The translations under genes were made by a program, and so were the position numbers. From Saxidomus purpurata (Eukaryota; Mollusca; Bivalvia; Venerida; Veneridae), in contig JAFMSR010000001.1 of assembly GCA_022818135.1 (NCBI GenBank), positions 37,968,197-38,032,196 of the forward strand: DNA of 64,000 nucleotides. The letters are read 5' to 3'. A model generated the notes under the pieces. That model saw only the letters and a list, made by a program, of their open reading frames with translations. It ran no database searches and had not been told where the DNA came from. Of this stretch, positions 42,901 to 57,900 are shown in pieces; within the stretch, counting starts at the first letter, position 1; each line of letters starts with the position of its first letter.

Positions 42901-45900
42901 TCTACCGTCTGGCTGTCCTTATTTACGTTGTGAACACTCTATGGGTCATATTTTAAAATCAAATCATTATAAAAGTTTATCAGAATGTTTGTCTTGAAAA
43001 TATCTAGGCCGAGCTTGTAACTGCTTTCACGGGGTAAAGAACTAGGTCAACATATAAGATTGTAGAAAAACCTTGTTAACACACTAGTGATAACATGTAA
43101 TCCACAATCAGCATGATATTTGCGCAGGCTGTTGTCCTCTATGACCACTAGGTCATCTTTTAAACTTGGTCGTATGGGGTGAAAAGCTAGAACACTCGAT
43201 CAAATCATAGCAACACCTTATAAAACTAAAGAATCCACATTTTATACCCAATTATCTTATAATTAGTCAGAATGTATAATCTGATGAAATCCAGGTCAAC
43301 TTTTAAACTTGATAAATCAGAATGTCGTCTTGATAAACTTGATAAAACTAGTCAGTTTACATGTGCAGATGTACTCTAAGTCAATTTTAAACTCTAGGCT
43401 GGGTTCTAAACTGGGTCACATGGGATCAAACTCTAGATCACTGGTAAAAAAGTAGAAAACCCTTGTAAACACACTAAAACCCCCATATTGCAACCAATCA
43501 TCTTTTAATTCAGTCTGAGTGATTGTTTAATGAATTCAAGGTCAAGTACGAATTTTGATTACGTGGGATCAAAAACCAGGTCAAATAGTAGAAATTACAC
43601 TCAAGCATACTGGAAGTTGGTAAAATGTTTAATTTGATGAATTCAAGGTCAAGTACGAATTTTGATTACGTGGTATCAAAAACCAGGTCAAATAGTAGAA
43701 ATTACACTCAAGCATACTGGAAGTTGGTAAAATGTTTTATTTGATCAACTCTAGATCAACTTTATAATTTGGTGACATAGAGTCCAAAACTAGGTCACTC
43801 AGTCAAATCATAGAAACTGTAAAATCCATATTCTTAACCGAATTGTCTTGAAAGTAAAACAGAATGTTTGTTTTGATAAACCTTGGGTCAGGTTCGAAAC
43901 TGGGTCTCGTTTTGTTAAAATCTAGGACTCAAATCAAACAATACACTGATGAACACCCTAGAGACCTCCATTGACTCCGATCTTGAACTAGAGTTGAAAA
44001 ACTTCAGAATATTCTCTAGCTCACGATCGAAATTAAGTGACGTGGAATAAAAAATTAGGTCACCGAGTATATTGATCCTGACCTTTTCACCTATTGTTTT
44101 GTTTTTGAAGCTAGTTATGAAATGTGTACTCTGTGTACAGTTTAGCAAGCAGTTTTCAAAATTGTCATTGGATGACCTTAATCATGACATACTTTTTTGT
44201 CTTATGAAGCACTGGTACTTAGGTCAGCAATATATGACCACCATGGATCTCTTTTTAGATTATTATGTGTGTTGACATGAGTAAAAAAAATAGTCTTGGC
44301 ATCTAGTTAATATTTCAAACAACGATACAAGGTATTAGGATGAAAGATCTGTATTTCTTCTAGCTTCCACTTGAATTACCCATCTAAGTACATTATATTT
44401 CCGTGACATTACGTATGATCTACGGAGAAAATATTCGAACTGCAGACAAAGACAGAACATACTAAGAAAATGTAAATGGTGTATGAATTAGTTGGAAATC
44501 AAAGTTTGAACACATGAAGTACCAGGTCAAAGATACATTTCTTTACGTTGCCATTTAATAGAAATATTAGCTATTTCATTTCGGCGAACTGGCAATTTTT
44601 CCAATTCTTTATCTTATACTATTGCTGAGATGAATTTTGGGTACTTTGGACAGCATCCATCTTTTCTAAAGATATTGTTATTTCATTGACTTATTACATG
44701 AAAATATTCTTACGTCGCAGACATGCAGGAAAAAAATGCATTTACAATGATATATATTTAAACCTTTTTTGTACAGAATGTCCTCATACAATACAAATGC
44801 CAGTACTTCCTGATTCAACTGTATGTCGGATTCCATCTAAGTGTACAGCAATTGAATGTTGTGTCAATGTAGAACTATTGAAAAGAAGTATCCATACAAG
44901 TTTTGTTGTCCATACATGCACAAACAAACTTGAGATTGAAATAGAAAAGCTGAAGTACACTGTTGATCTCCTCAACTTCGATTGGAGGACCGAAAAAACA
45001 GTCAGCCTACAAGGTGTATTCAAAATGAGGTACTATTTTCATCATGTAACGACTGGCATTTTATATGCTTTAGATTTGTTTGAACATCCGTCTTTTTAAC
45101 AATTATATTATTTGGCATGTTGAATACTCGTAACACGTAATACAGAACAAACTATTTTTAAGTGGTAACAAGCAAATCGTTTCTTCTGTGATTAAGAGTA
45201 ATCTGAGTTTAATGTCAGAACTTCGTGATAAACCAGAAATGAATGTTACGCAATATAATACCTTGATAATATTTTCATAGATTTACGTTAGATGACTTAA
45301 ATAATGAAGGAGTATTGGTACTGTCTCTGGAAGTTGCTGTTTGCATTGATCCAAATGATGACTGTGGTGAAAATATAAAGTTATTTTCAAATACAAAACT
45401 GAAGAAACCTTTATGTGACACGAGTACGGGCTTCAAGATACCAGGTAAACTCTATCACTACTGACGATTAACTACAAAACAATATTCGATTTTTGAAAGA
45501 CGTAAAATGGAAGTTTGCAGCACCAGATTCTTAAATGTATACCCGTAACCCAAGCAGTTTCTTGTATTTGTATACTAATAAATTACATTAGTAGTGTCGT
45601 TGAATTAGGTGTTGTAGTCATATACCTGTTACAATAAGAGTATGAGACAGACTAGTGGTTTTCTTGATAGAGAAAAATAAAATTGTATTGTCGTTTTGAA
45701 GTTACGAATAATGACACTTATTTTAAATTGTGCATTGGTTGCGAAATCGTCTACATTTCATTCTTTCGAAACTTACTATGAGTTGTGTTCTTGAGTGTTT
45801 ATCAACAGAATACGCATACCATTATCTTGAATGTGTCTACTACACTATGCAGAATACATGGAACATATGTTCTATTAATTTTGCGATCCTATATTGTATA

Positions 45901-48900
45901 TGTTGTTCATTATTAGGGAACACACATATACTTCTAAATAATGTAGGTAGTAACTTTAAACTTTGATGAAGTAAGCATGACATTTTATATAATCTGAACA
46001 ACATCATGACATATTTAATTTTTGACAATGTGGATGTAGTGGAATAACTAGGGTTGTCATGTCGTTCCGTAGTGTTCCGTTTAGCTATACCAAAAGTTAA
46101 TAGTTTGTCGTAAATATTTGAAACTTTGTACATATGTATCAAACAAAATGTGTTTAAAAGAGCTAGAATCATCACCATTTTTTTCATTTTAATTAATCCC
46201 TTTGTAATGTTTACTGCCTGGAGTTCAACTTAAAAACTGTTCAGTCATTAATTCAAACTTAACAGATTAAAGGGAGATGTAGTGCAAATTCAATAGGTAT
46301 AACTTTCTCATGTTTCATTTTAATTTCTACTCGTTTCATTTTCTTGTCCAAAACACTCAATCTATTAAAAGTGATTTATTCAAAATATAGACAAAATTAG
46401 TACACAAGAATCATTAATAAAGCTTGCTTTATTTTTTAAGTTTAATTATCGAATGTTTGTTGTATTTTCAGACCTATTAGAGAGATGAGGGTTGACATCA
46501 CCTTCGGTTCACGAACGGTCTTATCGATTTATTATATTATAGTTTACGTTTTGTTTAAAGGATTTTCAATACAAGAATGGATGTCAAACAGAGCTCTTGA
46601 AGTGGGAAAAATTGATGCATTATCCCTGTCAATGCTATATGATGATCTAGGATTGTCGTCATACCTCTCAGAAGATTCATGTGAAATGCACGACACGGAC
46701 AACTGGCTTAATGGTATAATTATTTAGTTTAATGGCTTTTGAAACATGTACTAAAGTTGAAATATAGAATTGAATTTAAATCTGATGAAGATAACTTATT
46801 CAGAGAAAATGTCAATTGTTATTTATAGAATGTCCTTTGGAGGTCGAGTTACCGTATTTATATGGCGGCGTTCAATGTTTTCTTGGACCTGCATGTACAG
46901 TCATCCATTGTTGCATGCATTCAAAGGCACTACAAAGAAACATAACTGCGAGAATTGCAATTGATCCATGTTTTATGACACTGACTATTTCTATTGAGAA
47001 GCTTCAGTTTACCATTCCCCTATCTAACCACCAGTGGGGTAAGTCAATAAACGCATTAGTAAGATACCATATACAGTACAACACAGGCGAAACCCCGCGC
47101 ATATGTGTCCGTGCGGCATGTAAATAAGAGTCTGAAAGCATGGAGATGCGGCGGGAAATCAAATCCGTGACGCGGCATCGCAAATTGTATGCGGCATTCA
47201 ATTGCCGCATCTGAAATCAAGCGCATTCAAGCGCGACAGCGATTCCCGCCGCGTGATGCCGCGTCTCGCGGCGTTATGCGGCATGTCAATTTCTATACAG
47301 GTAAGAGCGATGAAATAAAATAAATATGTACTACATTGTACATTGTATTGCACACATGTATAAAACTGTATTTTGCAATAATGATGTACAATGTATTCCA
47401 TATTGTAACCATTAAATTTTCAGTCTTAAATGTGTTTAGTAATTATACCAGTATGTTTTAGTAACCAAAAAAACATTTATGTAATAACGTGTTTTAGAAA
47501 TGTTAGATGGAAAAGTATTCCTCACTCTATACGACTATTTTGAATGAATTATTTCTTAAGTTCAATTATTTTCCATATCAAAGTTTTTTCTTACTGTTTG
47601 AAATCGTTCAACTTTGTGAAATGTGTATCTTTACATTTTTTACATTTAAATTATTACCTTGGTAGTTGAATAGTAAGGCTAGTAACATGAGTTTAATCAT
47701 TATCAAAGACGTGTTATTTTCCCTGTTTGTAATTTTTCCATAATGAAAATCGAATAAAACTTTATGTTATTATCTTAAGGTAGAGATAGACAAAACCAGA
47801 AAGTACATGTCCTGTTTAGAAGCTAGACGTGAAACCATCTAATACGCACAAAGCAACACTTAATAGTATATAAATACAAGTATGCAAAGTTGCACAAAAT
47901 AAAAGAGTTTTAAATACTTGACACTAAAATAATCCTGTTTTAACTACTTCGAGAGTATATTGCCAATGATATGTGTTTTAGCCAATTATGTTACTTTATG
48001 GTTCATTAAAATGAAAAACATGTTGACTGTTCTGTAGACAATGGCAATCATCACCCTTTGTTAACATTAGCAATAAGTGTCTACTCAATTAAAATGTGAC
48101 ACTAATTATCCCCAACTTCAGGCAAGCATCGGAATCGATTTTGTTTAAATAAAAACATCAAAACGTTGACAAATCATTGACAAGCAATAATATTATAATT
48201 CTTGCGACAAACAACGATATTTGTAATAAAAAGTTTATACAAATGTAATTAAAGAACATTAAAGTCATGAAAATGTTACAACTTTTAATTATATAAAATA
48301 CTCGGAGGATAGTAAACTGCAGTAACTCATGCAAAAATTCTATAAAATTCTATAAAATTATATCTTATAAAACCTTTTATAGAATTACATGTTCATTTTG
48401 TACATTGTACAAAAGGCATTAATTTTTAAAGGAAAAATTAATCCTTTATGCCACGTCACGCGGCATGGTACTTGTCGCATCTTGCAAATGACACGCGGCA
48501 TATAGATGCCGCATCTACAATCACGTGAATGCGGCATGGTTTTATTGCTCCCGCGTTGTAAAACCTCCCGCGCTATAGCGCGGCAAAAACGGAATCCGCC
48601 TATGCTGTACTGTACAATTACATTCTATAAAATACCTTTAATTAAATTATTCATATTCAAGTATTGTGTAGTACTGACAGCGTCCCTGAAGCTATTACCT
48701 TTTACAGTAAATTTGGGATGTTGACAGTGACATAATAGATATATATGTAACTAAGGATTTACAGCTACGGCATAGACAGGTAGAGTACATGTTTAAGACA
48801 AGTGTTAATCCTTTATGATAACCGAAAATTTAACATACTCTTAGTAGTTTCCATGGCTGTGTCACGGTAACATTATCTTGAACCTACTATTGGTTATTGT

Positions 48901-51900
48901 AAAGTATATGTAATGTAAGTAGGGCATCAGAAGTGACGGCATTCCGACAGTATTTCAAATTACACATTATAATGAAAGAACAGACCGAATTTGCTTATCA
49001 CAAAAGTTCTTAATGTTCATGATAAGAGTAGAGACATTGTCGGAGTGAAGACGCCTTATTTGTTATATCATTTTCAAATTCAATAGTGAAATGACGGAAC
49101 TTTTAATCATTGTAAAAAACAAAATTGGCCTACATAAGACTTTGAGTTTCTGCCCTGATTAGCATTATCACAGTGTTGAAAGTATGATATTGATCTGTTT
49201 TAAAGTGGAAGTATGCGTTTTCTTTTGCAGCTTTTCACATAATACGTTTGTCTGTTCTTCACTTTTTGTGAAAATTAATAGTTAAAAGTTGCAAACTGGA
49301 TAATTACTGCTAAAACATAAAACACGGACACTAAGGAATGATAAATATCATAACATCATAGTATAACTTGACGCTAATTGTTTCTTATTATAGGCACTTC
49401 CAGGACTGTTGACCTTTTTGGAGTAGTACGCATCAGGTAGGACTTAAACGAAAAAATATTGTTTCAAACGAAAAAACCATTATAAATAATAAGCTTCAAG
49501 TAAAAACAGAAAACCCTAAGTGTCGATGTTACACTACACGTTATACATAAGTGAAAAATGATACAAATTCTATCGACAAGCACTGGAAAATCAATCGCAC
49601 GCACACACTGTGTTTCGTTATTCAGTAGAAACTGTATAGTTTCTAAAATCTGTATTGTTTCTTAAATGCTTTTGTAATTTCAGTGTCTTATAGTCATTAA
49701 TATTTTAAGAGCTTTTTAGGAATAACTCAATAACGTATTCGTGTCATAAATTATCACGAGTGGTGACTTATATAGAGGTCAATCAATCGGTATCACTTAA
49801 TTTCTATGTGGTGTACGCTACCACTTCTTAAGGAATACGATATGATAAGTGTAGACTAATATAAAGGTAATTAATAGTAATATTGCCTTTGAACTTCAAC
49901 CTCGGCAATATCATGTTTTACAGGTCTCTAAAACCATGTTGTATTCTTAAAAAGTATACACATTTTTTACGGACTTGTAATATTGTACTAAAATCAAACA
50001 GTTAATTTTGACAGCTATCTGCATGAGATATTGATATTTCATTCAATAAACTTGGCAAGTTTTTCTGCACGAATAACTCGTGAACAACAATTTTGTGCCC
50101 GTTGAAAAGAAATTGTAAGATTTTATCATAACTCCAGTTTTATTTTGAAATAGCCCGAATGACTGTTGAAGAACTAGCCAAAGCATTTGGGATGGCTGAA
50201 GCTGGAATTTCTTTTTAAAAAATGATGTCTCGCAGTACCTAAAATTCCAGCTAACATTGATCAATGATTCGTCTGGAATCACATTAACTCTTTGCGACTA
50301 GGATGTGCTCATGTTATCAGGGCTAACGGCGATCACATAAGATATTACGCGCATATAGTCAACACTATTCAAGATTTTGTTAACTCTGAAATGAAGAGTT
50401 CTGCTACAAAATTATTATTGCACGCATGTTGTTATTTATATATACTGAAATGAAGTTTCTATAGGAGACGAAAAATGATGAAGTTTATGAAATATAATTA
50501 TTATCTTTCAAAACAAATGTTTTAGTACTTATTCAGATTTTTGCAAAGGTATTATGGGTCTAGTTTGTAGAGTTGTCAAGTATATATAACTTGAGATTCA
50601 CTTGTCTACCTTATTCGCTTAAGCCATGTTATTTCAGATACTCGTTGGAATATTTAGAACTGGCCGAAATGTATATCGCAAATGCACATATGTCGATTTG
50701 CCTCGAAAGTGATGACAAATGTGAAACAGACATAGCTGTTTTCAACAACACCTTGTTACCAACCCTACCGTGCGACCTTGACACCGGATTCAGAATTCAA
50801 AGTTGGTAGAAATAAAAATTTACTGCAATGATTTTATAGATTCATTATTTGTAAAATAATCTAACAGTTTCCGTTAGTGATATTACATGGTTTTATTTTT
50901 TCAAAAACCTTTTTACATTTATACCACTCTTTGTTCAAATAACTTAAAACGTTTAAAATTTTGTTTTTGTTGTTTCAGACTTTTCACTTAATTCTTGGCT
51001 GACAAGTAAAGGTTACAGTTATGGTCGATTTATTGGAGCTGAAGCCACTGATGAGTTGCTCGAAATACTTGGTGTAGTGAATTTCTTAAACACCGATAGA
51101 TGCAACAGGAAATCAAGCGCATATACACCTACTTTGCATGGATGGAAGAAAAGTTTGTACTTACCTAGCATTTATAATCCTTAGAAACTTAAACATTCTT
51201 CGTGTATTCTGAAATATATTGTAAAAGGTCGATTGTTTTATTCGGTACATTTTAGTATGTATAACTAACTACAGTAACAAATTGTTTTAGGTTTACTGAT
51301 ATGCTATTATTAAGCTCATTTAAACTTCAAGAACTATATGCACTGTTGTCTGCATATGATAATTGTCTAACTAGTATGTAAGCACTGTGATATGTGTTTT
51401 TCTCTTTTCACTTTTAACAAACGTCACATTCAAATCAAATTAAAAATGTGTAAACAGAAAAAAATACGCTGTCAGATTCGTCTTCCTGTCTCTGCTACCT
51501 TTGAATACTAAACATCAGCATATTCTACATTTAATAAATAGGTTGTTTGTTGGGAGTAAAAGTCAGCCCGCTTCCAAATAGTTTATCTTGTGATCTACAA
51601 GAATCGTGCACTTCAGTAGACTGTTGTGTCGACGTTAACCTTCTGGATAAATCGTTTTCCATCCAATTCGATCTGGATCCTTGTTCTTATCAGCTTAAAA
51701 TTGGAATTGAACGACTTCAGTTTGACATACGCCTTGACAACTATGAATTTGGTACGGTATTTTATTTACGTTATAAGTATTGAAAGTATTTGATATTAGT
51801 TTAATACATAACCAAGCAGGTACTGAAAAAAACCACTAATATTTGCTGTTTAAGAAAACATTATGAAGTCCTACCATGGTAAAAAAAAGTTTTCGAGCTC

Positions 51901-54900
51901 CTACGAGTACTGTCTCACTTTATTATAACGGAAATATTTAGACAACTATAACGGTATATTTGTTTCTTCAAAATAATTATGCGGTATTGTGAATTCTTTC
52001 TACATATAAAACATTAAACATACGTTTCAAGGTCCAACAGAGCCTGTCTCACATGTTATCAACGCTCGCCGGAGGGCTGGGGTTGTATCAATTCAAACAG
52101 GCTACGCGAGGCTGTATACCCCGTCCAGAATTAGTGCAACGGATAAAATTTATTAAAGAAAACAACTGTTGAAAGTTGCTGCAGTTTTTGCATACAAATA
52201 GTATTCAATAGTTTTAAATGTTTTTTGCGAATTCACCTCTGGTTAACATAATCATCTGTAATAATAGCAAGTCATATAACTGTTTGCAGGATCCAAATCT
52301 CGATTTTGCCTGTTTGGACTTTTGTGTCTGGAGTAAGTATACATTTTTATGCTCCACAAAAATTGGCACTTTGTCCGTCCGTCCGTCTATCTGTCCGGCT
52401 ATATGTTCAGAGCAATACTCAAAAAGTATTGAAGGGATTGAGTTGATACTTGCTAGAAGTCATTGGGAGAAAGAACAGTGACCAGGAACCATAACTCTAG
52501 TTAATACATTGTAGCTCACCTTGCACGAAGTGCCAGGATGAGCTTTTCCCAACACTAACTGTCTGGCGTCCGTCCATCCGTCCGTCCGTCCGTCCGTTCG
52601 TCGTCCGTCAACATTTTGCCTCAAACGATATCTCCTCTGAAACCGCTTGGCCAATGTTGTTGAAACTTGGCAGAGATATTTCTTGAATAAGCTCAATCAA
52701 AGTTTTTTCCAAAGAATTCCATTCCATGCAGAACTCACGTTGCTATGGCAATAAATATGAAAACTTTTTTTTTTTAAACCACAACGCCTAGAGCTTAGAT
52801 ATTTAGCTTGTACAGCATTGCCTCTACTGGTGTACGATATAAGGTCATCTTGGCCCTAGTGTTGGCTTGATATTTTGTATAGTGAGAGAGATTGTTATGA
52901 GAGAGTGCAGTTACTACGAATCATAACTTTAGCATACACCTATTTTACTTATCTACCTTGATTTAATATGCTTGTCAGAAACATATACTGAAAGCTTAGG
53001 GATTGAGTTGATATTTTACACAGTGATAGTGGGTTATTGAAAAATTGTGCAGTGACTAAAAACCATAAGTCTAGCTAACTTCAATTTTAATTAACTTCCC
53101 TTTATCTTCTGAAATCATGCTCGTCAGAATTCCAAAACCATGACAAAGATTTACGTGGTATCTGAAAAAGTGATAAGGAAGTTCAGTGACTAATACTCTG
53201 GCTACTTTTGAATAAGCTCCTTTTATCATGTGAACATATGCTTTCACGAAACATCGCTCCAAAACTGTTCAACATAATAAATTGATATCTATAACAGTGA
53301 AAGAGATGCACGTTCAAAATTTAACTCAGCCTTTTATTGAATGATGCCAGTTTATTTTTATTATTCTTGTCTACAATCACAAATGTCACACAGATGCATT
53401 ATAACTTGATTAAGTTTTTATCTGCAAGAACAGAATAAGTGAACTGTTCATCTGAAAATGTTTGCTTCGGGGAGCATACAACGTAACTACCGATACTCTT
53501 GTTTTTACAAGTAAACATGTCATTCGTTTCCCATCTTGTGTATGTACATTTATTCAAATAAAATTCCAGATACCACATTTGTATGTACCTTTTCTGGAAA
53601 AAGTTTTAAAACGTACCTAGTTTAATTTTGATTAAAAGCACTGCATCAGTTTTGCGTACTCAAATTATCTGCTTTAACATATTTTTACAGGTATACCATA
53701 GAAGATCTGCACTGGTCAAATGTATTTGTTGTAGATCTAAAACTAAGTGTGTGTTTTGATACATTCTCTTCGTGTTACTTAGAAACACACATTCTGAAAT
53801 CTGCCGTATTACCGAAACGAATATGTGACTGGGCTGAAGCAAATGACGTGCATGGTTAGTTATTCATTATGTTTTGTAATATTCTACGTAAGACTTGTTC
53901 ATTAAATATTACAATAAATATAATTTTCGAGAAAGGTTTAATGCAGTTTATAGAATATTTGAATAAAAATCAATGATGTTAAACTCAATATTTTAGATAA
54001 TCAAGATTTTGCGCTCACATAAACATAAAATAAATGTAATCAAAGCAATTTAAAAGTGCACTTGACTTTTAGACAGTCATGTCTTTCAACATGATATTTG
54101 AAAATTAACAGTTCATATGTTAAAAGGATTTTTTTTGAAAGTATGATCGCAGCAGAGTGGGTTAAGAAATCAATCTGGTTGAATGACTGTATTTATAACA
54201 AAAAGAGATTGATATAAGATCAAGTTAATCAAAATTACTTATCATCTTTTTGTAGACTTTAGTCTAGAACAATGGTTCTCAGAGAATGGAATTCCAGTGT
54301 CTGCTAGGTTGCCATCATACCTAGCAGCAAAACTGATGAATTATATTGGACTCACACTTTACATTCAGGAAAATGAGTGCGACAGAAACAGCTCCTTGTA
54401 TGTTTCATCTAAGCGTGTGTGTACCTCAGGTATTGATATATTTTAGTCAATGTTTTCATAGTTAGTGCATGTATGTACGCTTATTATTTTAATGCTTAAT
54501 ATCTATCATTAATAGCGTTTATATAAGGATATTATTACTTTTAATATATTCTGCTAAACTACTGTTTAATGGGAAACTACATTACATTGAAGATTGTCCG
54601 CTGAACACTCAGCTGTTGACCATTGATGATAAAGTTTCCTGCTATATTCCGGATTACTGTACAGCCGTTGATGTATGTTTCTACCTACCTCTTCTAAACA
54701 GATACATACATGCATTTCTTCGTTTAAAAACCTGTGATGCTCTTCTTGAAGTCGGAATTGAACAGTTTACATTTAGCATGATACTTTTCGACTTTGACTT
54801 TGGTAAGTTTGTAATGACGTTTTATTAATTCGGTTAATTCATATTTATCTATATGTATACAGATGTGCATGAACAGACAAATAAGGTAAAATACATGAAT

Positions 54901-57900
54901 AAGCGTGTAGTTAAATTAAATTTATTATACATTGTGTATAGAAAAGAGTTATTATGAAGAATATAACAGTTGTTTTCCAGCAGTTAGATCGTATATCAGA
55001 GTTAATTTCATAAAGGATATTTTTGAAAAATATCTTTGAACTAAATCGTTAAAAGTCTTGAACTTTTATTAAATATATGTTTGTGAAACGGTTAAGAAGA
55101 TTAATAACTATTCACATGTGTCTGGCAAATTTAATTAATAAAATTCATTTGTTTAGCCGTTATGTTTGTTATAACTTTTTGCAGTTTATTGCTGTTTTCA
55201 ACACACTGTAAAACAAATCAAGAAATAACAAAATATTGAGAAAAAAATAAAACATGAAGCTTGGTCTGTGGACACTGTTAGTTGATAGGCAGGTTTTATT
55301 ATAAAATCGGCTTCAAAGCTCATGTTCATTAGAAAGAGTTACAACAATTAATACAATTTTCACCAACTATGTCCAATAACTCCTATGCTCCCTTATTTTA
55401 ATCATTATTTATTTGTTTATCAATGCATGAACAAATGCAATACATATATAAACAGCATCCAGCATTGAGAAGAAAGCTATACAGCTTATATGAATCTCTT
55501 TCCTATGCTCCCTTGTTTCAATGACCAAGCAAATTGAATTATACCGATGTTACAATGTTATGTCTCTTGACTGGACTTAGAGTTACGACCTATATTCAGG
55601 TATGCAACTGTCATAATGAAGTACCTGTAATTTATTTCTGCAGGCGTTTACAAAGAGTTCGACCTGAAAGGTGTTCTTAAACTGCAGTAAGTATTGAATT
55701 ATATATCTTACACGTTTTAATTTAATGTAATTTATTTAGCTTGACTAATTGAACGAAATAGACTCGTAACCATACTACCATGACAGATTCAACAAACAAT
55801 ATCAATTCCGACAATACCATCAATTGCAATGTTGTAAGTATTTCAAATATTTGCATTGCGTAAATTTAAGAAACACTATTTCCTCATTTAGAGTTATTGT
55901 GAACGATTTAACATCAAAGGGAGTTTATGTAGTGGACGTTGCTGTTAAAGTATGTTTTGAAAATGCTACATGTGAAGAAACTTACACGATTTTCAAACAA
56001 GCCAAACTGGCAAAACTTCCATGTGCTTGGGATGAAGGATTCAAAAATACAAGTATGTACAACATTATTTCTTAAAACATTACTTGGGGTGCGCTTAAGC
56101 GCAAAGTTATTCATAGTTAATAATTATTTGACAAAGGGTACTCCAGAATTTATATTTTCTAGTTGTTATGCATGTATAAGAAATAGAGATTTCACTTTGA
56201 ATTGACTTGAGGTTATTCATGTCAAGTAAATTACCCATATTGATTTTGACACCAAAAAGTCAAAGACCAAATAAAATTGACCTTGACACGGCAATTGTTT
56301 CCAATGAATAACTCAGAAGGGCTTTGCTCTAGGATACTCACTCTTTATAGCTTTTGACCATTATAAGGTCCCATATGCAACCAATGTCAGAGGGTCAAAG
56401 GTCAAGGTAACAGTGACCATATATAGGTGAATCTTCAAACTTTATAGGATGGTTAGTCGTGACTTTTTGATGATATCTATCCCATTTGATAACTGATGGT
56501 CAAATAAAACGTTTTCTAAATTAACATGTTTCACACAGGATCCTATAATTTGAAAGATTTGTCATGACCGGTAGATGACACTTATCTAGTTTGCAAGCAG
56601 TAAGAGCAGAGTGACTTTCAACTGAAAATATGTTTTTATCAATACCTCGAATACTCTTGTTCGTGTGATACTTAAAGTTTTATAAGGATGTTCTACAGAA
56701 AACAATGATCCTGTTGCTTTTCAGGTCAGTGAAAGGTCAGAATCACAGTGCCTTTGAAAGAATATTTCTGATCAATACATACCCTGACCTAGGTTCCTCT
56801 CATTTCTTAGTAGTAGGGATGCTAGTTATGATATTTTATTGTCAATAGGTCCAATGTCACGGTCACTGTTACCTTTAACAGAAAAAATGTTATTTGTTAT
56901 ACGAATTCGAACCTTTTATTTTTTATTTCTCTTTTGCTACATTTGATTCCAATATATGATTATATCATATAAATGTTCACGCAAAATATGTTTACACAGT
57001 TCCTAATGGATCACGTTCCACTGTATGGCAATATTACTTTTTTATGTTGATAGCATTCTCGCTTGCCAGCTGGATGAATATCAGAAATATTTCGCCTGGG
57101 TCGGTAACCGACGTACGAAGGAGGGAATTGTTTGAAACAATAGGAGTTGCTGCCTATCTGAACGATGGAATATGCTACTTGGAAGAATATCCTTACTTTC
57201 CATCTCAAAAAGGCTGGAAATCAGGTAAGATTTATACTAACATTATAAAGTTATAAATATTATATCAAAAAGCGGGCTTTGTTTACCTGATGAAAACGAA
57301 CTGACAGAAATGAATTTCTGTGCTGCGTGTATGTGAATTCAACAACTTTACCCTCATAGTGCATAATAAGGTCGTACTTGATTTGGTTGTAACTACTTAT
57401 TTATACGATGAAGTCAATAAAACGACGTCGCATATGATGCCTGTTTTGCGATTATTAGAATAAATGGAGTTTTTATTCTATCTTATGCTTAATTTTAATC
57501 TCAGTTTAATTAGAACAGGAAAGTATCGAAAGATACACAATTCAAAGGTCATAATCATAGAAGTGTGTCCAACTTTCATATCATCCGACACACGACTCTA
57601 TCAAATGTATCTTCTAAATCACATTACTAAATTAATTACAGTTTTAACATTACATGTATGAATACTATTGTTTGTGAGTAAGCTTTAAGACGATTAAAAA
57701 AAACTGTGTTTCATCCTAACCTACATACGTTTTGATGAACTATTTGGTATTACTGTATAGTAACTATACCGCAAGGGAAATAGCACTGTCTAAATGTTCT
57801 GTACGCATCATTGACCATTTCTTATTCAATGTGACCACCTTTGACTATTCATGCATGTATATGTGCTATACATTTACCTACAAGCCTTTTGCTTGAATAA

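Noticed and set aside
46472..46560. Alternative upstream start of exon D15 at the CAG ending at 46472
   Set aside because: Reading from there in phase 1 meets stops before the FSIQEW motif; the AAG site at 46560 gives the right frame and length.
50159..50218. Short peptide starting MTVEELAKAFGMAEAG, like a helix-turn-helix
   Set aside because: Only 19 codons before a stop, with no downstream recognition helix or continuation.
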